Shown here: piece after piece, positions 47,001 through 60,005 of the stretch
Layout: the number at the start of each line of letters is the position of its first letter
Position numbering within the stretch: the stretch's first letter is position 1
From: Trifolium pratense
Lineage: Eukaryota > Streptophyta > Magnoliopsida > Fabales > Fabaceae
Assembly (NCBI RefSeq): GCF_020283565.1
Contig: NC_060059.1
Location: 29,027,838-29,091,837, forward strand
Reading direction: 5' to 3'
Length of the DNA stretch: 64,000 bases
Made by a program: the position numbers and the translations under genes
Notes under the pieces: generated by a model
The model's input: only the letters and a program-made list of their open reading frames with translations
The model's database searches: none
Told to the model about the DNA's origin: nothing

Positions 47001-48120
47001 ACAGTGAACCTATCACCTTTTCAGGAAAGACACTGGTATCATTTTGAATCCCTGTGTGCTGCTTCCCAAAAACACATTTATGTATGCATATATTTTCTTT
47101 GATTTGCATGTTAAGATTGCGAGTCAAATTAAATGAGTAAATTTTATTATGGAGTCTATAAAAAAAAGAAAAATGCTAGATTTAGCGAATAATATTATCA
47201 AGAAAGCACACCACCGCTTCACACTTTCCATGGCATCTATGATCTATTACTAATGGCAAAAGTGAACTCACAAACCGCTCCACCTCAGCTCCAACATCAA
47301 GCGTACCACAATCTTATTGTGAACCAAAGTAGAACATGAGTCTCTTATTAACTACCATTCAAAGAGAGAGGCCACAAGGTTCAATTAATCAGAGGTGAGG
47401 AAGGTCAAAAACCTATAAAGAACTTCAGATGATATTACTTCACATATTAGCAGATGAGACTGGGCAGTAGTGATACTTGGTTCAAAGTGTTTGGAATGAG
47501 GTTTTTTATTTGTGTAAGAAAGACCTAGTAACGGTGGTTCTATTTTTTAGAATACTTTAGGAATGAAGTATAAAAAGTAATGTTCGTGGAAATTTCGCGT
47601 GAATATGTCTTCACGACATATGGCATTGCTGATAAAAAAAAATAGAGGTTTGCCTTGTAAAAACGTGTTATTCTTCAACCTGACCAAACTTTTGTGTTAA
47701 CGATGAAATTGTTGGTATGTCGTAAAACAGCAGGACATGCTTTGATAATCTATAGTTTTCAAAGTTGAAAAATTTGAGTAGTTTTGATCAATTTATACGT
47801 TAATGTGTTATGATGACTAACTCATTTTGTGCTTGTATGGTAGGGGAAGATTGTTCCTCCAAGAGGACCCAATGATTTTGGATGGGATCCCATTTTTCAA
47901 CCTGATGGCTATGATCAAACGTATTTCTATCCTTTCTTTCATGTCATGTTCTGTTTAAGTGTTCTATAGTTATTTGCATGAACTAATTTATTTCATTTAT
48001 AACAATTGTAGTTATGCAGAGATGTCCAAAGAAGAAAAGAACAAAATTTCTCACCGCTACAAATCTCTTGCACTGGTGAAATCACATTTTGCTGAAGCTG
48101 GATATACCTTTCAGATCTAA
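44097..48120 (+). CDS. ITPA: Inosine triphosphate pyrophosphatase (HAM1/ITPA family)
   Basis: Eight exons: 44097-44235, 44395-44459, 45558-45621, 45712-45721, 46784-46815, 46923-47035, 47844-47920 and 48012-48120. They give 202 residues, the usual length. The enzyme hydrolyses ITP, dITP and XTP to monophosphates, clearing damaged purine nucleotides, normally in the cytosol. Family motifs in order: [14 protein letters not shown] (nucleotide-binding N-terminus), [28 protein letters not shown] (acidic metal site), [18 protein letters not shown] and the substrate-contacting SHRYKSL. All introns are GT-AG. Exon 4 is only 10 nt. The start at 44097 matches family length; an in-frame upstream ATG at 44052 lies before a likely acceptor. 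Confidence 0.9.
44623..45360. mobile_element. Nested hAT-type sequences in ITPase intron 2
   Basis: ATTATAGG occurs at 44615-44622 and 45361-45368, and the right end CAGGGCCAGGCCTG is hAT-like. Inside, ACATTGAT flanks 44791-45210, which starts CAGGAGACAC and ends CCCGGCCCTG. TGTTTAGTTGTAATGGGTTCA at 44628 reappears inverted at 44802. I read this as one element inserted into another; the outer left end is uncertain. Confidence 0.5.
45385..45470 (-). repeat. TRIM LTR fragment in ITPase intron 2
   Basis: On the minus strand CTCACCTTACAAGCCGGTTT is the core of the TRIM LTR found at 53525 and 53761. It is a degenerate, partial copy. Confidence 0.5.
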
Positions 48121-48582
48121 AAGAGGTATAGTAGACATTCGTCAAATTTGGGAATCAGTTAAATGTAAAGAATGTTGGATTGAAGTTTGTTAACTAAGTT
48201 TGATTAAACCTCATTTTGCAAATTTAAGCTTAGTTAAAAATTAGTTCGCTCCAACATTTTTAAATGTATGATAAGCGAAGTGAAACTTTTTCCTCAGCCA
48301 CAGACAAAAAGGCAAATTAGTAGAGATTTTGTTTCCATATCAATTTAAGTTTGATGCCAAATTTGATTTGACTAATTGGCTCAAACAATGAACCAAACAT
48401 TTCCTTAGTTTATTGAAAGAGTTTGTTTATAGTTTATTGAAGTTTATCATGAGATATTTACTTGTGTAAGTGTTTCTTATCTCATTTATAAAAATAGGTT
48501 ATGACATATTTATTAGCAGATTTTTATAGCTTATAAATTCTACACTGGGAGTATTGTGTTGCAAGTATTGAAGGATAGGGAA

Positions 48583-48845
48583 TTATATGCAAAAATGGCT
48601 CCAACCAAAATTCACACTTTGGATAACTTTGCATACATTCTCATATATATCCTTCAATACTTGCAAAACAATCCTCATATGTTCTTCATGTTTCTCCTTT
48701 CTTGAGGAGCAAATTAGGATATTGTCAATAAAGACCACTACAAAACGCTCTAAATATGGCCTGAAAATGATGTTCACATAATTCATAAATACTTTAGATG
48801 CATTAGTCACTCGAAGAGGCATAACTAAGTACTCATAACCTCGAC
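48583..48845 (-). pseudogene. Ty3-gypsy reverse transcriptase fragment
   Basis: The minus-strand frame [22 protein letters not shown]...[20 protein letters not shown] is the RT palm, with the catalytic FIDD changed to FIDN. About 80 residues remain and homology ends near VCKVIQSV. It is a dead relic with no LTRs nearby. Confidence 0.8.
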
Positions 48846-48959
48846 ATTAATGGTGTCTTTTGTAAATTGTACTACGTATGTTATGGTTGCTGAAGATTAG
48901 AATTTAATGGCAAAAGGAATAAAACTGAAAACTATGCTAGACTAAAAATACTTCATTAA

Positions 48960-49108
48960 CTAATTGTTAATAGATTCAGTGGTGATTGACATTGAACTTG
49001 GTAGGGAGGACCACGGTTCGATCCCACAACTACGATCGGGAGGGGGTTGGAACCACTTGATGTCAGAACTGACCCCCGAACCAGATTAAATTGGTAGTGA
49101 AAGCAAAA
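48960..49108 (+). mobile_element. SINE (family B, copy 2), 16-bp TSD
   Basis: AAAAATACTTCATTAA flanks it at 48944-48959 and 49109-49124. Inside are GGTGATTGACATTGAACTTGG, B-box CGGTTCGATCCC (49014-49025) and CAGAACTGACC, as in the copy at 35341. Confidence 0.8.
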
Positions 49109-49124
49109 AAAAATACTTCATTAA

Positions 49125-52100
49125 TTTCATCATGATTTATTCATTCACTTTGCTGCTTACATATAGCCAAAAAGCAACGGTCTTATCATAGGGTTCTCTA
49201 TTACATCTCATTGACAACTTATTGTTGTACCCTCTAATACTAGAAGAGGTTAGTCATTCTATTACAGAAGGATCTAGACACATGAAATGATGATAAGATC
49301 AACTAAGGCTAATGGACTCCTTAAGCCACTTGGGCTTCATCACTTTGCGTTTGGACTTCATTCTTTCATCTGGGGGGTCCCTTGAGTAATCCTCCATCTA
49401 GGTCAGATTCTGATTGAGCCTGATTCCTAACAACGTAGTTGCAGTACAATGATTCTTGGATATTTTCCTGTTATCCTTGATAGCATTTATGCCTTCCAAT
49501 GTCTCCAAAACATCCAAAGAAATATATTAGAGCACAATTATGACACAATGTTTTGAAACCCTCTAAAATGCTAATATTAGATTGGAAAAGCTTTCAATAT
49601 GTTAATGTATAAAACCAGAAAATATGTGCCGAAATGCAGTGATCAAATTCCCCCACACTTATTCTTTTGCGGTCCATATGAAACTCAACTTCTAGACACA
49701 AAGAAATATTCAAAACCAAGCATGATGCAATTCCAAAGAATCTCAAGAGTGCAAAGTGGCGAGCAAAATGAACATCCTAGACTTCAAAGAAAATGACAAT
49801 CATGAATAACATCTTATGACATGCATAATGAGCAAGAGGGCAAATCAAAAAAGAAAAAAGTTTTCATATTAATATATGAGTATAAATATAGGTCACCAAG
49901 TTATGTTGCTTTCCTAGCAAGACTACTTGGTCAACAAGGAATTTACTTGGGCAAGAAGAAAGTTACTTGGCCATGAAGTTAACTTGGGCATCAAGATCAA
50001 GCTCACCTATAAATAGGAGGTGGTGTTGAAGATTGAAATTAATTCTAACATTGAGAGAAAAACATTACAACCTTGATAGAGTTTCAAGAGAATTAGAGAG
50101 ATTTCTAGTTAGTGAAATTCTTAGGTGTAATTGGGTTTTGGGTAGTGAGAGATATTGAGTGTTTGTAAACACTTTGTGTAAATTTCCCTTTTCAATTGAA
50201 AGGACTGTAGTTTCCCGTAGGCATATTTGGCCGAACTCCGTTATCAATCTTTGTGTTTTATTATTCCGCATTTATCGCTTTTCATTAATCTGACTTTAGG
50301 GAAATTCGGCGTAGTTTCCTAACACTAAGATACTACAAAACAGTTGGAACCGGAAAGTAATCATTTTCAGGTTCACATAAAATAGTCAGTTCATTTCTTT
50401 CCATTTCCTTCCAACATCATTTGCATTTGTAACATCACACGTGCCATAAAGCAAATCTAGCGCGCGCCTCCGAATACTGTGTATATCAACCCGGTTAGAA
50501 ATATTAGATTTAATAAAAAGTGACAATACTAAAAAAGGAATTAACTCTGTCAAACATTCAATTGAAGAACATTCAATTGAAGATATCACAAACCTAAGAC
50601 ACTGATGATGATAGAAAGACCTAACCATGGAGAATTTAATACTATAAGCATAAGATTTTAATACATTGTACTCAATTAACAACTATTACAACATCAATCA
50701 ACAGAAAATGGGAAATGTAGGCATAGATATTGGTATTATCCATATCAGTTTGCACAAAGAAAGTGATGCTATATCCAAATCATAGCATATTTGGAATTGA
50801 AATAATAATGTTGAGCTCATAAAATGGGATTATTTAGTTTTTATAATTCAAATGCAACCGAAATAGTTTATCATCATTAAAACAACACATGCACCACAAT
50901 AAATCACTCTTCATAAATTATTTAAAAAATTAACCTGAAGTGTTAAGGTTGTAGCTTTTGGAACCAGAGTCATGTCAGTTAGATCTGGCGAAGCTATATG
51001 TTCAAACTTGATCCGTCTGAGGACCTTCGACGAGATCGCTGCTTCCATGGTTGAACCCGGTGAGGATGCAGTTGAATCGGTTAATTTATCTGATCCATAA
51101 TGTCGTTCATGTTTTATTTAATGTTTTTTATTTATTTATGTTATGATAATTTCAATGAACTTTGTTGTTTTGTTATGCAAAAGTACATGTTTAATATATA
51201 CTCCGAGGGCGTTCACGCCATAGGAAGCGTATTAATGAAACGTTCATTGTTTAAATAGCGAACTACGTATGTGGTTTGCTTTGCGGAATGTAAACCATGA
51301 CAGCTACAGATTATGCAGAGACTAAAATGGCAAAGAATAATTGTAGCAAACTTAACAACAAACAATTTTATCACATAAAAAAGGTGATGATTACAACGTA
51401 AACCATTAGAAAAAAAATTACATCAAAATAATTTTTATTAGACAAAAAATTACATTAAAATTAAATAAAGACCAAATGGGAAGGACCCACCAAGGGATAA
51501 AAGGGTTGCAGGTTCCTTTTGTCAATTTTTCCCAAGCTTCCTCCAGTGTTTTTAATTTTAAAAAATTAACATTAACGACCAAAAGGATGAGGATGTTCGA
51601 CCTGTCAATGATTGTCAACAGGTTGTGGCTTCGGTTCTACAGGCAGCAACATGGCTACTGCCATATTTCAATGAATCACCATGAGAAATTTCCACGACCC
51701 AACTTCAAGCAAGGTATGACCAGTTTCAGTTAGTCATATCGTTTCCAATTTGGCCACAAGAAGTTTGTCATTGATTATCATATTGCTGCCATCCATGGTG
51801 AAAAAACAACACCGATAGAAGCGATATGATTAACCAACGACGGATTATGCGGCCGTTTAGATAAAATGACAAACAAAATACACAACAAAAAAAATTTAAA
51901 AAAAAAGTTACAGAATGTGAAATTGGGAGAGAAAGAGTAGTGGTGCGAATTTTTTTCACACAAAAGCTCCTTATAGAATTCACAATGAATTTTGATTGGT
52001 TGAGCCCTATTCACTGCCTCCCACGTGGCCAAATAGCAATCAATTTTGAGTGCATGGGAGGTTGTGTTATTTACCGCCGACAGATTTGCATTGTGGCATG

Positions 52101-53524
52101 TGAACACCGTCCACAATGTAGCATGAGAACGATGTTTTTTTTAAAATAAAAAAAAATCATTTTACACTCGTATCATAAGTAGAAATTATGTTTGTTTTAT
52201 TGTTTTATACTAGCTTAAGTGTTATCTTTGACAAATAACTAGTTATTTACCTTTTTTTTAATCAAAAACAAATTATTTACTTGCTGCTTAGAAAATTGGG
52301 TATTTTACTCAAGAATTGACTAATTTAGGAGATCAACTCCACCATCTACTAACGCATGACTGATCAGTTGAAGTTAAAGCAAGGAGGATTTGAATTTGAA
52401 ACATAAAGAAAGCACACTTTCCAGTTTCAACCATATACACAGCTAGCTAGGGAAACCCTTGGGGTTATCAAATAACAAAAATAAATTGTTTGATATTAAT
52501 ACATTTTTAATTTATTTTTGTGTGAATTTTTGAATTTTTATTTCATTATCATTATCTCTAAGTTAAATATTGACTTGTTTCAAAGTTTGCAAAAATCAAA
52601 TCTATGAATTGAAAATATGATGCTGCTTAGATATGAAATGAAATTACTATAGACCCACAAAAAGCATATCATTGTTTGTAAGTCGGAATTGTAATTATCT
52701 TATGTCAAGAAATATTGAACTAAAATAATTTAATTATATGAATTTAGTAAACTAATTACTGATTAGAGGATCCAAATCCATGATATGATTAAGACGTGCA
52801 TACAATTACGCTCTTTTACATGAGACATGAGGGTAAAGCATATATCAAATTAAATCAAATAATTTGAAACAAGAATATTACTTCATTAATCATTGCTTGA
52901 TAACCAAAATAACAAGCATAAGATTGTTACAATCATTCTTTTACGACCGCTAGACCAACCCTTTATAAATTGTATGTTTCACATCATTAGATCCAACAAT
53001 AATAATTAGTTATCATTTGCCAAATGTTGTTTCTTCACAAAAAACATGATCAAATATTCTTGTTAAGTGAGGTCTCTTTTGGATGATTATAATACTCTTA
53101 AGAGTAAAGAGTGCCTAAAATTTTCACTGGCCACAGTTAAGTTGTATAAAATAGTGATTAGTAAGTCAATATAATTGAAACAATTGAAGAGGGCTATGCC
53201 CACAAAATGAGTTTGAACAAAAAAATTAAGACTAAAAATCAATTCTAAATAGTGAAAGCCTTGGAAGGATTATGAGAATTTGTGGTATTTATAATGTCAA
53301 CTAATGTCATAGGACCCTAAGCCCGATTACATTGTGCCTTGTCGCTTGGAGTGATACATGAAAAATAGGATGAATGCTTGGGGTAATTTCAACTCAAAAA
53401 ATATAGTGTCGATGTGGTGTAATAAACAAAAAGGACGATAGAAGTGTTTAGTCAACTTCTAAGACACTCATTTCTTAAGGGAAAGTTGTCGATAAGAGAC
53501 CTCCATCGGATGTGAGATAGTTTG
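49125..53524. other. Gene-poor intergenic region with an LTR-like fragment
   Basis: Positions 49880-50324 look like part of a copia LTR: CACCTATAAATAGG promoter, TTTCCCGTAGGCATATTTGG with GCCGAACTCCG, and an end TTTCCTAACA. No 5' border was found. The remainder to 53524 holds only short frames. A GC-richer stretch at 50980-51100 is open for about 35 codons but unrecognised. Confidence 0.45.
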
Positions 53525-54191
53525 TGTTAAGAGTCTCACATCGGTTGAGAGATGGTTTGACTAAGTGTTTATATACTAGAGTCAATCCTCACCTTACAAG
53601 CCGGTTTTGTAAGGATGAGTTAGGTCTAATACTCATTTCTAAGATGGTATCAGAGCCTCTCCACGATCCGTTGGGCCACCTGTTATCAGGTTTCCGCTAT
53701 CGGGCCACCTACCATTTATATCCACGCACCAAGCCCAATAGTGCTGGGTGTGAGGGAGTGTGTTAAGAGTCCCACATCGGTTGAGAGATGGTTTGACTAA
53801 GTGTTTATATACTAGAGGCAATCCTCACCTTACAAGCCGGTTTTGTAAGGATGGGTTAGGCCCAATATCCATTTCTAAGAAGGGGGTGTGTTAGAAATAA
53901 TATAAAACCATTGATATGGCTCTATCCTAACACCTTAAGGTTTTGGGATAATCGGTTATTTGACATGATATCAGAGCCTCTATGACTAAGTGGTCTAGAG
54001 TTCGATCCCCGCTCCCCCCACTTTCTAATTAAAAAGTGGAATTTAAGCATATGGTAGGTGGGCCTATGCATTATCCACGCTTCAAGCCCAAGTGAGCTCT
54101 TGCGTGAGGGGGCGTGTTAGAAATAATATAAAACCATTGATATGGCTCTATCCTAACACCTTAAGGTTTTGGGATAATCGGTTATTTGACA
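53525..54191 (+). mobile_element. Chimeric double TRIM element, TSD GTTTG
   Basis: Two short-LTR modules stand head to tail. Module A has 119-120 bp LTRs at 53525-53643 and 53761-53880 (TGTTAAGAGTC...), with PBS TGGTATCAGAGCC between. Module B has identical 77-bp LTRs at 53889-53965 and 54115-54191 (TGTTAGAAATAAT...TTTGACA), with TGATATCAGAGCC. Their internal parts share TATCCACGC.. and CAAGCCCAA words and end in purine-rich tracts. GTTTG lies at 53520-53524 and 54192-54196, flanking the whole composite, not each module. No protein is encoded. Confidence 0.75.
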
Positions 54192-55205
54192 GTTTGAACA
54201 TTAAATAACTAGAGTATTAGAGAAAATGCTTACTTTACAAACCGGTGTTGTAGGGTTAATTTTGACACAACTTTCAATTCTAACAATATAGTCGAAATTT
54301 GGGATAGACGTATTCTCCTTTGTCAAAAACCTTATTTTTGATTTTCATGTCAATAACGGGCACCAATGATGGGTTTAAATCACCCCATGGAGGAAATAGA
54401 TCTATTTTAAGAATAACATAGCCAACGAGGATGTCGAAATGATTGTTGGAAGGGTCACAAATTAAGTAAGAAAAATTGGTAACAAGACCAACAACCACGC
54501 AAATGAATTGGCACCCCTAGGATTAGACGTGTCGTGGTATCGATCACGTGTTGGAAGACTCACACAAGTGTCCTAAAACAATTGCTATGCTACGACATTC
54601 CTTAGATTGGTGTCTGACACCTATAACATCCATACGACATATGTTGGACAACTCAAACAAGTGTTCCAAAATAATTTATTTTTCCTTTTTATAGCAAATG
54701 ATTGTTTTATTTGAAGAGACCAAAAGATTGGTACTAAGTCTATAGAGATTTCCTCTCAAACTTGATTAAGGGTTGTATATAATTCATAGCGAGCTTAACA
54801 CAGACATGGTTATGAATGGAATTACTCTAATAATTGTAAACCATGATCAGTCTCTTTGGGAATGAATATGTGTTAGTAGATGTAAATGAGACTACCTCAC
54901 TATGTGAACTTTAATTGCATATTGGCATTCTCTTTTGAAACATGGTTATCAATTATTCTTGACATGTGAAGTTAGTTAGAACAAAAAAATTGGAGTTTTA
55001 AGATGATGGAGAATCACTACAAGAATACCAGTTGGAATGTAGGAAAAGCATCTGCAACCACGTTTTCTTTCCCATGCGTGTAAACAATCACATAGTTGTA
55101 CCCATAAGTTTAGTTAGCCACTTTTGTAGCTCATGAATTTGAATGGATTGTGTCATATAGCTTTTAAGGTTCTTATGGTTTTGTGTATATTTTAAATGTT
55201 TGGCC
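54192..55205. other. Gene-free intergenic DNA
   Basis: No gene, repeat or element end that I can support. Confidence 0.4.
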
Positions 55206-55216
55206 TAACAAGTGTT

Positions 55217-55710
55217 TTTTTTTTTTTTTTACTAAAAATAAAGGATATTCATTCATTCAAACTGATAGAGTACATCGATGTAATACAAATTCAAATTTGC
55301 TAAAAACAAAAAGGATGAATCTGCAAACAAACTCACAACATCCATGTTAATAGCATAAAACGGCAAATTACATAAGCCTACATATATGACTATATTGAAG
55401 TGTCTGGAATGTCCATGCCCCCAGATCTGCAGCGTTGATGACACAAAAGTCGACATTGGATAGATTTGTACTTGATCGGATCTAATCCTTCAACCTGAAA
55501 CAAATGAACACCGCACAAAGACGGGAAAACAAAATACACCGCACAAAGACGGCACAACAGAATACACCGTACAAGGACGGGATAACAAATAACACAAAAT
55601 CAAACAAATATGTGAAAAATCACACTTATTTAACAACGAGAAAGAAAAAACAATTTGGAGGGGTGATTTTAGGTCAAGATTTTACCTGAAATCACCCCTC
55701 TTTGATAAAT
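55217..55710 (-). mobile_element. Poly(A) retroposon, 494 bp, 5'-truncated relative of 41802-42381
   Basis: TAACAAGTGTT flanks it (55206-55216 and 55711-55721). The left T-run is the tail. Shared words include GGATATTCATTCATTCAAA and AAAGGATGAATCTGC. It starts at AGAGGGGTGATTT of the longer copy, a 5' truncation typical of target-primed reverse transcription. Confidence 0.75.
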
Positions 55711-57772
55711 TAACAAGTGTTGTCTTCAATTTTTGACACTTAAGGGATGTTGAGATATATCATACTTAAACTCCACATTGGTAATTGGTTGAGTAACATA
55801 TAATTAAGTAAGAGGACTTTTAAACTTATGACAGAGTATTCTCTCTTGGTTTAGCTCCCTTAGACAAAGTAATCACACCCCCTCGCATATGAGAATTCTT
55901 GTTTGATGCGGAGAAACTTTAGAATTACATGAACTCCCTCCTATGATCGCGTGCGAGACAATATTGTGATGACCTGGATAGCGAAAACCTGCACGTGGAT
56001 TACAAAACTTCTCTCACGACGAATCCATGGTTTTCTTATGCCAAAATTAAAACCAATGAACTAAGTTTTCTTCCATACTCATAAGGCTGAGATGCAATAG
56101 TATGCACTTAAGTCATCTCGACTATGCCTTCCTTTGCTAAAAGCTCGAATATGTGTAGCCACCAAATTTTCCATGACAATTGATAAGGTCCGGCGGGTCA
56201 GACCAATTGTTAGGATCCTAAGGGTAGTGAATCTTCGAGAATGAGAGAAACGAGATTTTTCGCCCTTATTGATTCGAAGATTAGGTACACTTATGAGCTG
56301 CTATTTCATCCACCATAGAGCATTCTCTAATCCACAACTCAAAAAATAGTCTTCCTAACTCTCTAGCCAAAGTTAGTCTTTTTGACCGTTAGCCAAAGTT
56401 AGTCTTATTTTAAGTTATAATTGTGTATTTGGAACCACGACCAAAACGTTTTTGACGCGCCCAAGGACAAGTTATTAGCTGTAACTTCTTATTTTTTCAC
56501 GTCAAAATGAGTCTTTGGGACGTGAAAAACAGCTAAATAACTAAGACTAAACATAAGTAAATAGAATATCCAAATTAAAAAATAACCACTCTATAACAAC
56601 TATACTAACTAATACTCTCTCCGTCCCTAATTATAAGCACTCTTTCAAAGATAAAATTTGTTCTTAAATATAAGCTGATTTTTTTATTCCCTAGACACAT
56701 TCATTATTACTTTTTCAAACATAACCCTATTTTACATTGAAATTCGAAAAGTCAACTACAAATACATCTTTTCACCAAGAATAATTTAGTAATTGTAATA
56801 TCCAAAAAATACATATTTATGAGTAACTAACATAATCAACTATTGGTTTACAACTTTCCTCTTATAGTTCTATCTTTTATATTATGGGCTCTTCTTGTTG
56901 CCTAACATAACATTTGCTCTTCTTGAAAGTACCCTACCCTTTTCTACTTCAATAAAATCCCTCCACCAATAGTAATTATGAGGTATGTTACTAATGACCT
57001 TTTGAAGGTTCCTCCTTGTGTTGTGTTGATTGAACCTTTTTCACCTTTGGGACCAATAGCACTGTCCACACTATAATACCTATACACCATTGTCGGTGCA
57101 AAAAATAAATATATTGACCACTTATAATTCTCATTATATTCTTTATGACTTCTGTTTCAATTACTATTGTACAGAAGCTTTGTAACACTGTTCTCAAATT
57201 TTGCCAAAAAAGTATATTTGTGATTTACATCATCAAGACAATCTAGATAGTATTTTTTTTATAACTTTTTGGAATGTCAAAATCATCTTATTAATTACAA
57301 TATTGAAAATTTGAAACATCCTCTTCTTCCTTTTATTTCTACACTAATGCCAATGTATAATGAAAACTATTTGTAGCAATCTTGGAGAAACCATCAAGAA
57401 AATGATGGATTGGTTGGGACCTAAATGCTTAATCCAATAAGTTAACTGCTTTGGAGTGACATCTTTAAGAAAGTCTTTCTTAGCTTCTAGGTACCAATAT
57501 CCATGTCCCTATTGTCTATTGGTCCTAAATTATTTAGTGTTACTTAAATTTAAAAGTTTAGTCTAGTCACAACTAGCACCACCGACATAATTTTAACTTG
57601 TATCATCATAAAATAAAACCATATGAATGAAATTGGTATTAGATTATCTATGCTTACTATTTGAGGACTTTTGCTAACTTTAAGCTCTTGAATTAATTTT
57701 GTTTCTTCTAAAAGTGTAACTAAACATACATTATATCTTACTAAAAGTGAGGTAAATGTAAATCAAGATATT
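55711..57772. other. Gene-free intergenic DNA
   Basis: A Stowaway-like left end TACTCTCTCCGTCCCTAATT lies at 56611 without a clear right end. No gene is visible. Confidence 0.4.
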
Positions 57773-57920
57773 TGACTCAATGGTTGATAAGCTCTCTTTA
57801 GAATGAATTGTTCGGGAGAACCCGAGTTCGATTCCTGATGGAAATAATTATTAGTCGGACTTTACTTATCTCGCGGCCGAACTCCAGAACCTTTATCTGG
57901 GAACCAGAACTGTAGATGCA
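57773..57920 (+). mobile_element. SINE-like element with A and B boxes
   Basis: TGGTTGATAAG (57781-57791) fits the A-box and GAGTTCGATTCC (57824-57835) the B-box. The 16-mer GTTCGGGAGAACCCGA between them recurs near NCR4. Ends are approximate and no TSD was found. Confidence 0.55.
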
Positions 57921-57928
57921 ATATAATT

Positions 57929-58028
57929 GGTAAGCACTTAAATATAATGATTTTACATAAAGACTTATTTGGTAAGCACTTAAATATAATGATTTTACAT
58001 AAAGACTTATCTGGTAAGCACTTAATTC
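57929..58028. repeat. 42-bp tandem repeat
   Basis: The unit GGTAAGCACTTAAATATAAT... starts at 57929, 57971 and 58013 (2.4 copies). Confidence 0.85.
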
Positions 58029-58155
58029 ATTTGTTTATCCAAACACACTAATAAGTCTATGTAAACGAAAACTCAATATCATGTAATGTGGGAGATTTCA
58101 AAGGGAAAGTGAAGTGTTGCAAAGAAATGGACAAGTCTCCTAACTCAATCAAACC

Positions 58156-58385
58156 TCATATGATCTGCAACACAATATTGGCCAAAGAACTTCCCACATG
58201 CCATATGGGCCCTATCCCACATGCAGAACCAATGCAGTCTTTATGACAATCTAACCATGTGCATTGAGAACACTTATCACTATCTCTTTTTAGCACTGTC
58301 CATTGCTTTCTCCGCAGGCATTTACTATATGCCTCATTCTCACAAGACTTGTGAGGGTGCACTACATTATCTAGCTTGGGTTAAT
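58156..58385 (-). other. Possible orphan cysteine-rich exon
   Basis: A minus-strand frame ending in TAA encodes a short peptide with seven cysteines (SCENEAYSKC, KCSQC, DCHKDC, SAC). It could follow an acceptor at about 58374 (GCTAG). I found no signal-peptide exon upstream, and the spacing is not that of the NCR or defensin-like genes here. It may be chance or a relic. Confidence 0.25.
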
Positions 58386-60005
58386 TAAGGAAAGATAATG
58401 ACATTTTAACAAAACCTAATTTGGTTTAAGTCATGATATGACTTTCATTTTTTGCTAAACATTCAGAAACCATTCTTGTATTTGGAATTCAGATTATCTA
58501 CGGTAGATAATCTCACGCATTCACGCAGTCAGTACATCGGTGATTGTTGAATCAAAATCAGACGGTCTGAGTTTTAAGCTAGGATTTAAAATTTTAAACA
58601 AAAAATAGGCATTAAAATATAGACCGATCTAACGACCACTGATATGTCGAGTGCGTGAATCCGTGAGATCACCCACTTGGGTCAATCCAAATTCTTACAT
58701 TTGTAGTTAAAAGTTACTTGTTTAAGTCAAAAGTGCACTCATTTCTCTTGTTGCATACTCATTTTTTAGAGGGTAGCCTTAGCTTGCTAAAACTAAAAGT
58801 GTACTAAATTCTTGGAGGTCTTTTAGTTGAGGCTTTAAGTGTTAACCAAGCATGCCCTTTAAATCATTGTGTCATGTCCTTAACTTTAATCCATGATGAG
58901 AGGAATAAAAGCCAGGTAAATCTAATAGTTAGTTAGCATTAGGTTATTTATTTATTTAGGAGGGTGAGAGGGGACAAAGGTAGGTAACAAGGGTCATCAT
59001 GTTAATTAGAAAGATATTAAGAGAGTATCAATTCATCATGTGCAGCACATGAAAGAATCAAACATATAGATAGAGAAACACAACATTGACAGATACTATG
59101 TTTAATGATATACAACCATAATTGCATTACAAAAAGCAAAGATTACTTCCATTGACGGACCTAGATTGCCTACAGTAAAATATCAACGCAGTTTTCTATC
59201 TAGACCGTTGATATCAGATCGAACAGATATATTAAAAACTGTGTCTTTTGTATTAAAATAGTCTCAACTGTTGATTTCATATCAGACGGCTGAGATTGAT
59301 TACAACGTCTTGATGTAACAGCAGGAAATCGGTTTCCTTCCTTTGACAATGAAAGAAGAAAAAGGCTAAAGAAAAGTAACAAAAAAGTTAAAAAGGGAAA
59401 AACAACAACACCAATACTATTTCTATTCCATAATCACCATAATAGATAAAGTGTTTCCATTACTCAACTTTGACAATCATACTTTTTTTTTTCTCGTATA
59501 ATTAACTCAAACAAAACAAAGAGTAGTAAAAAAGTAAAAATATTTATATATATCTTGGCTTCTTGAGATTCAAATCCTATAAAATAAAACTGAAAAGGAC
59601 TGAACAAGTTTGTAAGGGAGACATGATTTGACATGTGGAAAAATATGCATATGAAATTGGTGGGTAAGGTTGGTGATGAAATGAGTTGTGAAGTACCAAA
59701 GGTAGAAAAGTAGAGAAGCGCTTCTGCACCTGCTCCTACAATTTTGCATTTTCAGCTGGAGCAAGTTGAGCAGCTAATAAGGTTTTGGTTTGGTTTTGGT
59801 TTTAGTTTTTGACACACAATAATAACATAGTGACATAGTGTAATTAATGTACACTTGTCAAGAATGCAACATGATGCAAGAAAAAAAACAATGGATATGA
59901 TATATGATATACTATCATATAGTAAAAAAAAGAAAAAAATACTTAAAAATCAGACACAGAAAAATGGTTGTCTTGTCTTGTTTGATTTCTTGAAATGGTT
60001 TTTTG
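58386..60005. other. Downstream flank of the pectate lyase gene
   Basis: No gene is supported. The 3' UTR and polyadenylation region of the minus-strand pectate lyase would lie at about 59800-60005. Confidence 0.4.
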
